A DNA stretch of 64,000 nucleotides, from positions 95,705 through 159,704 of the forward strand of contig NZ_NVPR01000016.1 in assembly GCF_002551815.1 (NCBI RefSeq). Direction: 5' to 3'. Of the stretch, positions 10,398 to 24,091 are shown piece by piece. This DNA comes from Bacillus sp. AFS098217. Its GTDB lineage: Bacteria > Bacillota > Bacilli > Bacillales > Bacillaceae_G. Every line of letters begins with the position of its first letter. Within the stretch, counting starts at the first letter, position 1. Made by a program: the position numbers and the translations under genes. The notes under the pieces were generated by a model. It did not search any database. It was not told the DNA's origin and saw nothing but the letters and a program-made list of their open reading frames with translations.

Positions 10398-10508
10398 CCC
10401 TTTTAAATGTAGTCCTGTGAGGCTGCCAAAGGGTCTTGGCTTTCATATGTCAAATTTGGCATACGAAAGTATAGGACTCTTTGTGCATAGTCACAAAGAG
10501 TTTTTTTA
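10398..10508 (+). promoter_or_regulatory. PyrR attenuator 2 (pyrR-pyrP)
   Basis: The PyrR-binding hairpin cccttttaa...agtcctgtgaggctg...aaaggg is at 10398-10433. A terminator follows with stem actctttgtg / cacaaagagt (10476-10501) and a long T run. It can shut off everything downstream of pyrR when UMP is plentiful. Confidence 0.94.
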
Positions 10509-10541
10509 TTGAAAAGTTTTAAACTGAAGGAGGATGTAACA

Positions 10542-11825
10542 ATGGAGCAAAAGCCAGTGTTAGACATTCATGAAGTACCGAAACCGGGAAAATGGTTATT
10601 TTTAAGTATACAACATTTATTTGCGATGTTTGGATCAACAGTGCTTGTTCCGTTTTTAACAGGGCTGAATCCATCAGTAGCTTTAATTTCAAGCGGATTA
10701 GGAACACTAGCGTTTCTTCTTATAACAAAAGGTCAAGTACCAGCGTATCTAGGATCATCGTTCGCGTTTATCGCACCAATTATTACAGCTAAAACAGCAG
10801 GTGGGCCGGGAGCGGCGATGCTTGGAGGTATGTTAGCAGGACTTGTTTATATCTTAGTTTCGCTAGGAATTAAGAAATCAGGATCATCTTGGATTATGAA
10901 ATTACTTCCTCCTATTGTAGTTGGTCCAGTTGTTATGGTTATTGGTTTAGCTTTAGCACATACAGCAGTTAACATGGCAATGAATGGTGCAGATGGGAAA
11001 TATAGTTTTACACACTTCTCAGTAGCATTAGTAACGCTAGCAATTACAATTATTTGCTCCATATTCGGAAGAGGATTTTTCAGCATCATACCAATTTTAC
11101 TAGGGATTATCGGAGGATATATCTTCGCTTACTTCCAAGGATTGGTGGACTTAAAGCCAGTAGCTGAGGCGAAATGGTTTGATGTACCAGACTTTGTCGT
11201 ACCATTTGTAACTTACACGCCAGAGTTTTCATGGAAGATTGTACTCTTAATGGTGCCAGTAGCACTTGTAACAATTTCAGAACATATCGGACATCAAATC
11301 GTACTTGGAAATGTTATTAATCGAGACTTAATTGAAAAACCAGGTTTACATCGCTCGATTTTTGGAGATGGTGTAGCGACATTAATCGCATCATTAATTG
11401 GTGGACCGCCGAATACAACATACGGTGAAAACATCGGTGTACTGGCAATTACAAGAGCATACAGTGTATACTTATTCATCGGATCAGCAGTCTTCGCAAT
11501 CATGTTCGGATTTATTGGTAAGATTTCAGCACTGATTCATTCCATTCCAACGCCGGTTATGGGCGGTGTATCAATCTTGCTCTTCGGTGTAATCGCATCA
11601 AGTGGTTTACGCATGATGGTAGATGATAAAACAGACTTAAGTGATAAACGAAACTTAATGATTGCATCTGTTATCCTTGTGATTGGTATTGGTGGTGCGG
11701 TACTTCGTGTCGGAGAATCGTTCCAAGTAGAGGGAATGGCGCTTGCAGCAATCGTTGGTGTACTGTTAAATCTACTGTTACCTGAAATGAAAGAGAAACA
11801 ACAATCTAAGCAGATTGCTTCATAA
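10542..11825 (+). CDS. pyrP: Uracil permease PyrP (NCS2 family)
   Basis: 427 residues of the nucleobase-cation symporter-2 family with a dozen or more hydrophobic segments. Family markers include QHLFAMFGSTVLVPFLTG near residue 30, the SEHIGHQIVLGN helix and GGPPNTTYGENIGVLAIT, which line the substrate site in UraA. It imports uracil with protons for salvage. The ATG at 10542 lies 8 nt after gaaggagg; an upstream in-frame TTG at 10509 sits in the terminator. It lies between attenuators 2 and 3. Confidence 0.96.
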   Translation: MEQKPVLDIHEVPKPGKWLFLSIQHLFAMFGSTVLVPFLTGLNPSVALISSGLGTLAFLLITKGQVPAYLGSSFAFIAPIITAKTAGGPGAAMLGGMLAGLVYILVSLGIKKSGSSWIMKLLPPIVVGPVVMVIGLALAHTAVNMAMNGADGKYSFTHFSVALVTLAITIICSIFGRGFFSIIPILLGIIGGYIFAYFQGLVDLKPVAEAKWFDVPDFVVPFVTYTPEFSWKIVLLMVPVALVTISEHIGHQIVLGNVINRDLIEKPGLHRSIFGDGVATLIASLIGGPPNTTYGENIGVLAITRAYSVYLFIGSAVFAIMFGFIGKISALIHSIPTPVMGGVSILLFGVIASSGLRMMVDDKTDLSDKRNLMIASVILVIGIGGAVLRVGESFQVEGMALAAIVGVLLNLLLPEMKEKQQSKQIAS

Positions 11826-11831
11826 AAACAA

Positions 11832-11909
11832 CCTTTTAATTCAGTCCTGTGAGACAGAAAAGGGTGGCTTCTTTCTTGCACCCTAGTCTCACACGACTAG
11901 GGTATTTTT
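11832..11909 (+). promoter_or_regulatory. PyrR attenuator 3 (pyrP-pyrB)
   Basis: The PyrR-binding hairpin ccttttaa...cagtcctgtgaga...aaaaggg is at 11832-11864. A terminator stem accctagtc / gactagggt (11880-11903) follows, with a T-rich tail. Confidence 0.93.
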
Positions 11910-11964
11910 ATGCGGTTATTGTTATAAAAATACAAAGGTGTTATCATAAAAATCAGAAAGATGA

Positions 11965-14154
<2,190 letters not shown>

Positions 14155-14158
<4 letters not shown>

Positions 14159-15252
14159 AAAGACAACTTATCTTAGAAGATGGAACAGTATTAATTGGAA
14201 AAGGTTTCGGAGGAGAAATCGAAAAGTCAGGTGAAGTTGTATTTACAACTGGAATGACTGGATATCAAGAAACACTATCTGATCCATCATACTGCGGTCA
14301 AATTGTAACATTTACGTACCCATTAATCGGAAACTACGGCATTAACCGTGATGATTTCGAATCAATTCATCCATCTGTAAATGGTTTAATAGTAAACGAA
14401 ATTTGTGATCACCCATCTAACTTCCGTAATGAAATTTCGTTAGATGATTATTTAAAAGAAAGAAACATTCCAGGATTAGCAGGAATTGATACAAGAAAAT
14501 TAACACGAAAAATTCGTCAATATGGAACATTACGCGGACGTCTTTGCAACATGGATGCGGATGTAGAGTACATCGTTAGTCAATTAAAAGCGACAGTCTT
14601 TACAGATCATGTGAAACGTGTATCAACAAAAGACCCATATCCAAGTCCAGGTCGTGGCCATCGTGTTGTACTTGTAGACTTCGGTATGAAGCATGGTATT
14701 TTACGAGAACTAAATAAACGTGACTGTGATGTAATTGTTGTACCTTACAATACAACGGCTGAAGAGATTTTACGCCTTAGCCCAGATGGAATTATGTTAA
14801 GTAATGGACCTGGGGATCCAAAAGATGTACCAGAAGCAATTGAAATGTTACAAGGTATCATTGGGAAAGTACCGTTATTCGGAATTTGCCTTGGACATCA
14901 ATTGTTCGCTCTAGCATCTGGTGCAAATACAAGCAAGTTAAAATTCGGTCACCGTGGATTAAACCATCCAGTAAAGCATCTTGCAACTGGAAAAGTAGCC
15001 ATTACTTCTCAAAACCATGGTTACGCAGTAGAAGAAGAATCAGTTAAAAGTACAGATCTTGAAATTACACATGTAGCTTTAAATGATGGAACAGTAGAAG
15101 GTCTTCGTCATACGAAGTTCCCAGCATTTACAGTACAATACCATCCAGAAGCTTCAGCAGGACCAGAAGATGCAAATGATTTATTCGAAGATTTCTTAAC
15201 AATGATTGCAAACTTCAAGAAAGAAGGGGAAGAGTTATGCCAAAACGCCTAG
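14155..15252 (+). CDS. carA: Carbamoyl-phosphate synthase small (glutaminase) subunit, pyrimidine-specific
   Basis: 365 residues (pyrAA). The N-terminal half is the CarA domain ([15 protein letters not shown]). The C-terminal class I glutamine amidotransferase has nucleophile C245 in [10 protein letters not shown] and H330/E332 in [12 protein letters not shown]. It releases ammonia from glutamine for CarB. The ATG at 14155 overlaps the pyrC stop in an ATGA arrangement; an upstream in-frame ATG at 14131 is inside pyrC. PyrR control of the operon makes this the pyrimidine-repressed form. Confidence 0.97.
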
Positions 15253-18200
15253 ACATTAACACAATTTTAGTAATCGGATCAGGACCAATTGTAATTGGGC
15301 AAGCAGCGGAGTTTGACTACTCTGGTACACAAGCTTGTCAATCTCTTAAAGAAGAAGGTTACAAAGTAATCCTTGTTAACTCTAACCCAGCAACAATTAT
15401 GACAGATACTGCAACAGCAGATAAAGTATACATTGAGCCATTAACATTAGAATTTGTAAGCCGCATTATTCGTAAAGAACGTCCAGATGCAATCTTACCA
15501 ACATTAGGTGGCCAAACAGGCTTAAATATGGCGGTTGAACTTGCAAAATCAGGCGTACTTGACGAATGCGGAGTTGAAATTTTAGGAACAAAATTATCAG
15601 CAATCGAGCAAGCGGAAGATCGTGATTTATTCCGTACATTAATGCAAGATTTAAATGAACCAACACCACCAAGTGAAATTATTCATACGCTTGATGAAGC
15701 ATATGAATTCGTAAAAGAAATCGGTTATCCAGTAATCGTTCGTCCAGCGTTCACATTAGGAGGAACTGGCGGCGGTATTTGTCATAACGAAGAAGAATTA
15801 ATTGAAACCGTAACAAGCGGTTTAAAACATAGCCCAGTAACACAATGTTTATTAGAAAAGAGTATTGCTGGTTGTAAGGAAATCGAATATGAAGTAATGC
15901 GTGATTCAAATGATAACGCCATCGTAGTATGTAATATGGAAAATATCGATCCAGTTGGTGTTCATACAGGGGATTCTATCGTTGTTGCACCGAGCCAAAC
16001 GTTAAGTGATCGTGAATATCAAATGTTACGTAACACTTCATTAAGAATTATTCGTGCACTAGGAATTGAAGGTGGATGTAACGTTCAGCTTGCGCTTGAT
16101 CCATATAGCTTCCAGTACTATGTAATCGAAGTAAACCCACGTGTAAGTCGTTCATCTGCACTAGCATCTAAAGCAACTGGATATCCAATTGCGAAGTTAG
16201 CAGCGAAAATTGCAGTCGGCTTAACATTAGATGAAATTGTAAACCCAGTAACACAAAAAACATATGCATGCTTCGAGCCGGCATTAGACTATGTTGTTTC
16301 AAAAATTCCGCGCTGGCCATTTGATAAGTTTGAATCAGCAAACAGAACACTTGGTACGCAGATGAAAGCAACAGGTGAAGTTATGTCAATCGGACGTAAC
16401 TTAGAGGAATCATTATTAAAAGCGGTTCGTTCTCTAGAGCTTGGCATTTATCACTTAGAGTTAGACCACTTAAAAGAGCTTGATAAAGAAACAATGAAAA
16501 AACGCATTATTAAAGCTGATGATGAGCGACTGTTTGTTGTAGCAGAAGCGATCCGTCAAGGTGTAACAAAAGAAGAAATCAACGCATGGTGTGAAATGGA
16601 CTTCTTCTTCTTACAAAAAGTTGAAAACATCGTAAACATGGAACGCGAAGTAAAAGCGAATGTAGGAAATATGGAAGTATTACAATCCGCGAAAAAAATG
16701 GGCTTCAGTGATCACTACATTGCAGCTGCTTGGAATAAAACAGAGCGTGAAATTTACGATATGCGTAAAGAAAATAATATGACACCAGTATTTAAAATGG
16801 TAGATACTTGTGCGGCAGAGTTCGAATCTGCAACACCATACTACTACAGCACATACGGTGACGAGAACGAATCAATTGTGACAGATCGCAAGAGTGTAGT
16901 CGTACTAGGATCTGGTCCAATCCGTATTGGTCAAGGTGTTGAGTTTGACTATGCAACAGTTCACTCTGTGTGGGCAATTAAAGAAGCTGGATACGAAGCG
17001 ATTATTGTAAATAACAACCCAGAAACAGTTTCAACAGACTTCAGTATTTCTGACAAATTATACTTTGAACCATTAACAATCGAAGATGTAATGCACATCA
17101 TTGATTTAGAGAAGCCAGAAGGTGTTATCGTTCAGTTTGGTGGACAAACGGCAATTAACTTAGCTGCTAAATTAGAAGAGCACGGTGTGAAAATTTTAGG
17201 AACATCCCTTGAAGATTTAGACCGTGCAGAAGATCGTGATAAATTTGAAGCAGCATTAACGAAGCTTGGTATCCCGCAGCCAGTTGGTAAAACAGCAACA
17301 ACAGTAGAACAAGCGGTAGCAATTGCTGAAGAAATTGGGTATCCAGTACTAGTAAGACCATCTTACGTACTTGGTGGACGTGCAATGGAAATTGTATATC
17401 GTCAAGAAGAACTACTGCACTATATGAAAAACGCAGTAAAAGTTCATGCAGATCATCCAGTATTAATTGACCGTTACATGGTTGGTAAAGAAATTGAAGT
17501 AGATGCGATTTCAGACGGTGAAAATGTATTCATTCCAGGTATTATGGAACATATTGAACGCGCTGGAGTTCACTCTGGTGACTCAATTGGAGTATACCCA
17601 CCGCAAAGCTTATCTGCAAAACTGAAAGAACAAATTATCGAAAATACAATTGCACTTGGAAGAGGATTAAACATTGTTGGATTACTGAATATCCAGTTTG
17701 TAGTATTCAAAGACGAAGTGTATGTAATTGAAGTAAACCCACGTGCGAGCCGTACAGTACCATTCTTAAGTAAAATTACAGGTGTACCGATGGCGAATAT
17801 CGCAACAAAAGTTATTTTAGGTCAAAATCTTGTAGAACAAGGATATGAAACTGGATATCGCCCAGAAGAGAATGAAGTGTATGTAAAAGCTCCAGTATTC
17901 TCATTTGCGAAACTACGTTCAGTTGATACAACATTAGGGCCTGAAATGAAATCAACAGGGGAAGTAATGGGTAAAGACTTAACGCTTGAAAAAGCACTGT
18001 ATAAAGGACTTGTTGCTTCAGGAATTAACATTCCAACGCACGGATCAGTAATCATTACTGTGGCGGATAAAGATAAAGAAGAAGCGATGGAAATTGCAAA
18101 ACGCTTCCATGAAATCGGCTATAACTTATTAGCAACAGCAGGAACAGCACAATCGTTAACAGAGCAAAACATTCCGGTGCAAGTTGTAAACAAAATTGAT

Positions 18201-18451
18201 TCTGAAGACTACAACTTACTTGATATTATTCGTCAAGGAAAAGCACAGTTTGTAATCAATACATTAACAAAAGGAAAACAACCAGCGCGTGATGGTTTCC
18301 GCATTCGCCGTGAGTCTGTAGAGAATGGTGTAGCTTGCTTAACATCACTTGATACAACAAGAGCAATCTTGCGCGTACTAGAATCTATGACATTCTCAGC
18401 TCACGCAATGAAAGAAATCGCGCCAAAGCAAGGTCACGAGGTGGTACATGC

Positions 18452-18455
<4 letters not shown>
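15237..18455 (+). CDS. carB: Carbamoyl-phosphate synthase large subunit
   Basis: 1072 residues (pyrAB). Two homologous ATP-grasp halves are visible, each starting with the same pattern ([19 protein letters not shown] near residue 11 and [18 protein letters not shown] near 556). The C-terminal MGS-like allosteric domain covers about 930-1072. The first half makes carboxyphosphate and carbamate, the second phosphorylates carbamate. It overlaps carA by 16 nt and pyrK by 4 nt. Confidence 0.98.
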
Positions 18456-20139
<1,684 letters not shown>

Positions 20140-20141
20140 TC

Positions 20142-20858
20142 ATGTCACAGCCTTTAATCGTTGCACTGGATTTTCCAGGTAAAGCAGAGGTAGAACAGTT
20201 TTTACATCACTTTGAAGGGGAGCAGTTATTTGTCAAAGTTGGTATGGAACTATTTTACAAAGAGGGACCTGCTATCATTACGTACCTAAAAGAAAAAGGT
20301 CATCAAATTTTTCTAGATTTGAAGCTTCATGATATTCCGAATACGGTAAAAAGCGCAATGCGCAGCCTAGCTAGTCTAGATGTTGATATGGTAAATGTTC
20401 ATGCTGCTGGGGGAAGCAGTATGATGAAAGCTGCGCTTGAGGGATTAGAGGAAGGTAAGCAAGAAGGAAAAGAGAGACCGATTTGTATTGCAGTTACACA
20501 ACTAACAAGCACATCGGAAGCCATGATGAAAAAAGAAATCGGCATTGAGAAAACGTTAGAAGAAGCGGTTGCTCACTATGCAAAATTAACGAAAGAAAGT
20601 GGACTTGATGGTGTTGTATGTTCAACGCTAGAAGTACCAAAATTACGTGAAGTATGCGGATTGGAATTTGTAACTGTAACACCTGGGATTCGTCTTGCAA
20701 GTGATGATGTGAATGATCAAGTGCGCGTAGCAACACCAAAACGTGCACGTGAACTTGGTTCAAGTTATATTGTAGTGGGGCGTAGTATTACAAAGGCGGA
20801 AAATCCGCTTGAAGCGTATAAAACAGTAAAACAACAGTGGGAAGGTGTAACAATATGA
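20142..20858 (+). CDS. pyrF: Orotidine 5'-phosphate decarboxylase
   Basis: 238 residues. It decarboxylates OMP to UMP. The catalytic D-K-D arrangement is in [12 protein letters not shown] (about 58-69), and the phosphate-binding end is [11 protein letters not shown] followed by YIVVGRSIT. The ATG at 20142 follows aaggag at about 12 nt; an upstream in-frame ATG at 20115 lies inside pyrD. It overlaps pyrE by 4 nt. Confidence 0.97.
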   Translation: MSQPLIVALDFPGKAEVEQFLHHFEGEQLFVKVGMELFYKEGPAIITYLKEKGHQIFLDLKLHDIPNTVKSAMRSLASLDVDMVNVHAAGGSSMMKAALEGLEEGKQEGKERPICIAVTQLTSTSEAMMKKEIGIEKTLEEAVAHYAKLTKESGLDGVVCSTLEVPKLREVCGLEFVTVTPGIRLASDDVNDQVRVATPKRARELGSSYIVVGRSITKAENPLEAYKTVKQQWEGVTI

Positions 20859-21487
20859 AAAAAGAAATCGCATCTCATCTATTAGAAATTGGAGCAGTAT
20901 TTTTACAACCAAATGATCCATTTACATGGTCTTCTGGTATGAAATCACCAATTTATTGTGATAATCGTTTAACGTTATCATATCCAAAAGTACGTCAAGC
21001 GATTGCGGCAGGATTAGAGAAGTTAATCGAGGAGCACTTCCCAACTGTAGAAGTTATTGCAGGAACAGCGACTGCTGGTATTGCGCATGCTGCGTGGGTA
21101 AGCGATCGTATGGACTTACCAATGTGTTACGTACGTAGTAAAGCAAAAGGTCATGGTAAAGGTAATCAAATTGAAGGAAAAGCTGAAAAAGGTCAAAAAG
21201 TAGTAGTAGTAGAAGACTTAATTTCAACTGGCGGTAGTGCAATCACTTGTGTTGAAGCACTTCGCGAGGCTGGTTGTGAAGTATTAGGAATCGTATCAAT
21301 CTTCACATACGAGCTTGAAGCAGGAAAAGAAAAACTAGCAGCAGCAAACGTAGCATCCTATTCTTTAAGCGACTACAGCACACTGACTGAAGTAGCTGAA
21401 GAAAAAGGTATGATCGGACAAGCTGAAACGAAGAAATTACAAGAGTGGCGTAAAAATCCAGCTGATGAGGCTTGGATTACAGCGTAA
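20855..21487 (+). CDS. pyrE: Orotate phosphoribosyltransferase
   Basis: 210 residues, last gene of the pyr operon. It joins orotate and PRPP to form OMP. The PRPP motif [14 protein letters not shown] and the basic flexible loop [16 protein letters not shown] are present. The ATG at 20855 overlaps the pyrF stop; a longer in-frame ATG at 20837 lacks support. A strong terminator follows within 10 nt. Confidence 0.97.
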   Translation: MKKEIASHLLEIGAVFLQPNDPFTWSSGMKSPIYCDNRLTLSYPKVRQAIAAGLEKLIEEHFPTVEVIAGTATAGIAHAAWVSDRMDLPMCYVRSKAKGHGKGNQIEGKAEKGQKVVVVEDLISTGGSAITCVEALREAGCEVLGIVSIFTYELEAGKEKLAAANVASYSLSDYSTLTEVAEEKGMIGQAETKKLQEWRKNPADEAWITA

Positions 21488-21493
21488 CATTGA

Positions 21494-21533
21494 AAAACAC
21501 GATCGCGGGGGGAAACGCGGTCGTGTTTTTTGT
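21494..21533. terminator. Bidirectional terminator between pyrE and the DUF2651 gene
   Basis: A near-perfect stem (aaaacacgatcgcg / cgcggtcgtgtttt) is flanked by A-rich and T-rich tracts, so it can serve pyrE on the plus strand and the convergent minus-strand gene at 21625. Confidence 0.9.
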
Positions 21534-21624
21534 TTATAAAGTAGAAAAATTTGATTTTAATCGATTTGTAAAAGAGTGTATTGCATTTAGAAAATTTTCA
21601 GGTTCTTCAATGAAAGGAGAATGG

Positions 21625-21879
21625 TTACTCGTTTCTTTCGATAGCTTCATACCCTTTTACAAATAATAAAGTCATATAAGAAACAATAAATGAGAAAATG
21701 CTGTACATGCCAACCCAAAAGAAAAATGATGGTGTAAACAATGTAACTCCTAATATAAGAAAAATAGCAAACGTTACAATGGGCATTACGTAAGATGCTC
21801 TTGTTCTAAGCGTCCCAATTACTGAAACAATAAAGATAAGTAATGGGCAAATAAATAAGAGGAAAATCAATTCACTCAT
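21625..21879 (-). CDS. Small membrane protein, DUF2651 (YbeF-like)
   Basis: 84 residues with three hydrophobic segments (about 3-22, 30-50 and 54-74). They are joined by short basic loops (TLRTRAS) and followed by a charged tail (KGYEAIERNE). It resembles the DUF2651/YbeF family of Bacillus, which has no known function. The ATG (complement of 21877-21879) is preceded by aaggggac; longer upstream starts lack this site. Convergent to pyrE. Family assignment is by pattern only. Confidence 0.7.
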   Translation of the reverse strand: MSELIFLLFICPLLIFIVSVIGTLRTRASYVMPIVTFAIFLILGVTLFTPSFFFWVGMYSIFSFIVSYMTLLFVKGYEAIERNE

Positions 21880-22046
21880 AGTTATGTCCCCTTTTCTTAA
21901 GAAATCATGTGTTTCTCGTGAACATTTTGAAATACTTGTTCTCCTAATATAATTATTACAAAATGAATAAGTGTGAATGGATAAATAATCATAGTTAAGA
22001 GAATTAGAGTAAGAGAAATTTAATCCCACTTTATTTCAAAGTTATA

Positions 22047-22090
22047 AATAATAAAAAGTGCCACCTTACAAGGTAGCACTTTTTATTATT
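22047..22090 (-). terminator. Long hairpin terminator of the DinB-like gene
   Basis: A 15-bp perfect arm (aataataaaaagtgc / gcactttttattatt) is extended by an inner accttacaaggt stem. It overlaps the DinB-like stop codon. With A/T tracts on both sides it could act in either direction. Confidence 0.88.
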
Positions 22091-22610
22091 TTACTGCATG
22101 AGCCTTTTGCATCTTTTTAATTAACCGAATTTGTCCGCGATGATTGATTTCGTCTTCAAAGACGTGAAACCATTTGAAAAAGTTGTTTGCTGGTTTGTCA
22201 TACCAAAACGGTGTCGTTTTATATAGCCATTCGTCAGGTAGTGATTGAAACGTTGCAATCGTTTTAGTACGAACTTCTTGTAACGTATTTATGTAGTAGT
22301 CTATAGGATGATTTTTAATCGTTTGACGTCCAAGATCACCTAATTCAACCCCTGGTAACCAGCGTTCTAATTCAGCTTCTGTTGGTTCACGATCTTCAAA
22401 AGTATGAATCTGATAGTAAAATTCAATTGCAGCCATATGATATAAAAGCATACCAATGGAATTTGCCTCATCATCGTACAAATAATCGAGCTCTTCAATT
22501 GTTAAGTCTTGTACCGCTTGCATTGTTGTATAGCGAGCATAATTCATCATAGAAACAAGTTTTGAGAATTCCATGTTTAATCCGTCCATCTTATCAATTA
22601 CAAAATTCAA
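22086..22610 (-). CDS. DinB-like four-helix-bundle protein
   Basis: 174 residues, predicted alpha-helical, of the DinB/YfiT-like metalloenzyme superfamily. Family-type histidines are seen in MLLYHMAAIEFYY (helix 2), WFHVFEDEINHRGQI and the following helix. Many Bacillus DinB proteins are putative thiol-dependent transferases with unknown substrates. The start is TTG (complement of 22608-22610), because taggagg (22619-22625) is 8 nt upstream; the internal ATG eight codons in has no such site. No partner gene points to a substrate. Confidence 0.8.
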   Translation of the reverse strand: MNFVIDKMDGLNMEFSKLVSMMNYARYTTMQAVQDLTIEELDYLYDDEANSIGMLLYHMAAIEFYYQIHTFEDREPTEAELERWLPGVELGDLGRQTIKNHPIDYYINTLQEVRTKTIATFQSLPDEWLYKTTPFWYDKPANNFFKWFHVFEDEINHRGQIRLIKKMQKAHAVK

Positions 22611-22735
22611 TAGAAATGCCTCCTAGTAAATAATCTCTTCAGAGAAAGATTTCGCTACATAGAAAGAAATTCCTGTTAAATAAAGAAGAAAAAACTCCTT
22701 GTGTTAAAAGAAAAAATCGTTATATAGGGGACGGA

Positions 22736-23803
22736 TTAACCAATAACAATAAGGTCTCTATTAGCCTGTGTAACTATTTCATGACCATCTTTTGTAATGA
22801 CAATATCATCTTCAATTCTACAACCGCCCCAGCTAGGGATATAAATACCTGGCTCGACAGTAACAACCATGCCTTCTTGCAAAATAGCTTTACTTTCTTG
22901 TGATAATCGAAGAGGTTCATGAAGTTCTAATCCAAGACCATGGCCGGTAGAATGACCGAAGTATTCACCGTAGCCGTGATCTGTAATATGATTTCTTGTA
23001 ACATCATCAATCGTTTTTGCGGAGATACCTGGTCTAATTGCTTCGGTTCCTCGTTTTAATGCTTCTAATACAATACTATATATCTTTTCAAATTCTTTGG
23101 AGTAACTTCCAATCGCGACAGTACGTGTTAAATCAGAGCAATATCCATTGTAGAGTGCACCGAAGTCTAACGTAACCATATCTCCATTTTCAATAATTTT
23201 ATTTGTAGCAACTCCATGTGGGAGAGAAGACCGGACTCCGGAAGCTACAATAATGTTAAATGAGGAGGAAGAAGCACCTTGTTTTCGCATGAAAAATTCT
23301 AATTCATCTCGAACGTCAAATTCAGATACACCGGGTTTTAGAAAACTCGTAATATGCTGAAATGCCTGATCCGCAATGTTAGCTGCGATTTTAATTGTTT
23401 CAATTTCAGATTTCTCTTTAATGGTACGAATGGTTTCGATTAATTCGCATACTTGTACAATGTCGCTGCTCACATATTTTTTTAATGCCATGTATTGCTT
23501 TAAAGTTATGTCGTTTTCTTCGATTCCTAATTTTTGGATGTTTAATTTAGTTACTTGATTTGCAATCTCCTGTTCTATGTTTCCTTTATGCATAATGATT
23601 TCCGCTTGTTGTACCTGTGCTTTTGCTTGATCTACATAGCGAAAATCTGTAATAAATACAGCTTCAGTTGCGGATAGTAACACGACTCCAGCGCTACCTG
23701 TAAATCCAGTTGCATACTGGCGGTTTTCCTTTTTGGTAATAAGTAATCCGTCTATTCCGTATTGATGTAGTTGTTCTTGAATTTTTTTTATTCGTAAAAT
23801 CAT
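22736..23803 (-). CDS. Xaa-Pro aminopeptidase, M24B family (YqhT-like)
   Basis: 355 residues. The N-terminal creatinase-like domain spans 1-130, then the pita-bread catalytic domain. Metal ligands fit D213 and D224 (TLDFGALYNGYCSDLTRT), H288 (HSTGHGLGLE), E317 (VEPGIYI) and E331 (CRIEDDI). It should remove N-terminal residues next to proline. ATG at 23801-23803 (complement) is preceded by aaaggagg. A sequence matching a sigma-54 promoter lies 33 nt upstream, unusual for this family. Chromosomal position between DinB and rqcH is not the one of B. subtilis yqhT. Confidence 0.9.
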   Translation of the reverse strand: MILRIKKIQEQLHQYGIDGLLITKKENRQYATGFTGSAGVVLLSATEAVFITDFRYVDQAKAQVQQAEIIMHKGNIEQEIANQVTKLNIQKLGIEENDITLKQYMALKKYVSSDIVQVCELIETIRTIKEKSEIETIKIAANIADQAFQHITSFLKPGVSEFDVRDELEFFMRKQGASSSSFNIIVASGVRSSLPHGVATNKIIENGDMVTLDFGALYNGYCSDLTRTVAIGSYSKEFEKIYSIVLEALKRGTEAIRPGISAKTIDDVTRNHITDHGYGEYFGHSTGHGLGLELHEPLRLSQESKAILQEGMVVTVEPGIYIPSWGGCRIEDDIVITKDGHEIVTQANRDLIVIG

Positions 23804-23835
23804 TTTGACTCCTCCTTTTCACATGCTTATATAAA

Positions 23836-23851
23836 GCAAGAATTGTGCCAA
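23836..23851 (-). promoter_or_regulatory. Candidate sigma-54 (SigL) -24/-12 promoter of the M24 peptidase gene
   Basis: On the minus strand the sequence reads TTGGCACAATTCTTGCT, matching the TGGCAC-N5-TTGCW consensus at every fixed position. The estimated start site (about 23825) leaves a leader of about 22 nt that includes the aaaggagg site (23811-23818), so the geometry fits. The match is visible; activity is inferred. Confidence 0.5.
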
Positions 23852-23985
23852 TATTTTTAGGTGAAAGGCTGTGTTTTAAAAGAATATGTGGGACATAATC
23901 TGTTGGATAGGGAAAGTGATGTTTCGATTCATAAGCTGTCAAAAAATATAAACAAACAAGAAGTTTATATGTCTATATTTTTTAA

Positions 23986-23999
23986 CATAGGAATCTATG
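23986..23999. other. Inverted repeat catag-gaat-ctatg, possible activator site
   Basis: A perfect 5-4-5 palindrome lies about 160 bp upstream of the predicted sigma-54 start, a distance typical of enhancer sites. Short enough to be chance. The rest of the gap between the peptidase gene and rqcH is A/T-rich with the rqcH terminator at its end. Confidence 0.25.
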
Positions 24000-24039
24000 G
24001 TGTCTATTTTTTTATGTTGTTGAGAGAAGTGTATACGTA

Positions 24040-24085
24040 AAAAGAGGTAATCACGATATCCAATGAATCGTGATTACCTCTTTAT
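24040..24085 (-). terminator. Terminator of rqcH
   Basis: A 17-bp perfect stem (aaagaggtaatcacgat / atcgtgattacctcttt) with a 9-nt loop sits just after the rqcH stop on the minus strand, flanked by A/T-rich tails. Confidence 0.88.
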
Positions 24086-24091
24086 TACGTT

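Noticed and set aside
21472-21666. Plus-strand open frame after pyrE
   Set aside because: It begins inside pyrE, runs through the terminator stem, has no ribosome site and matches no family I know.
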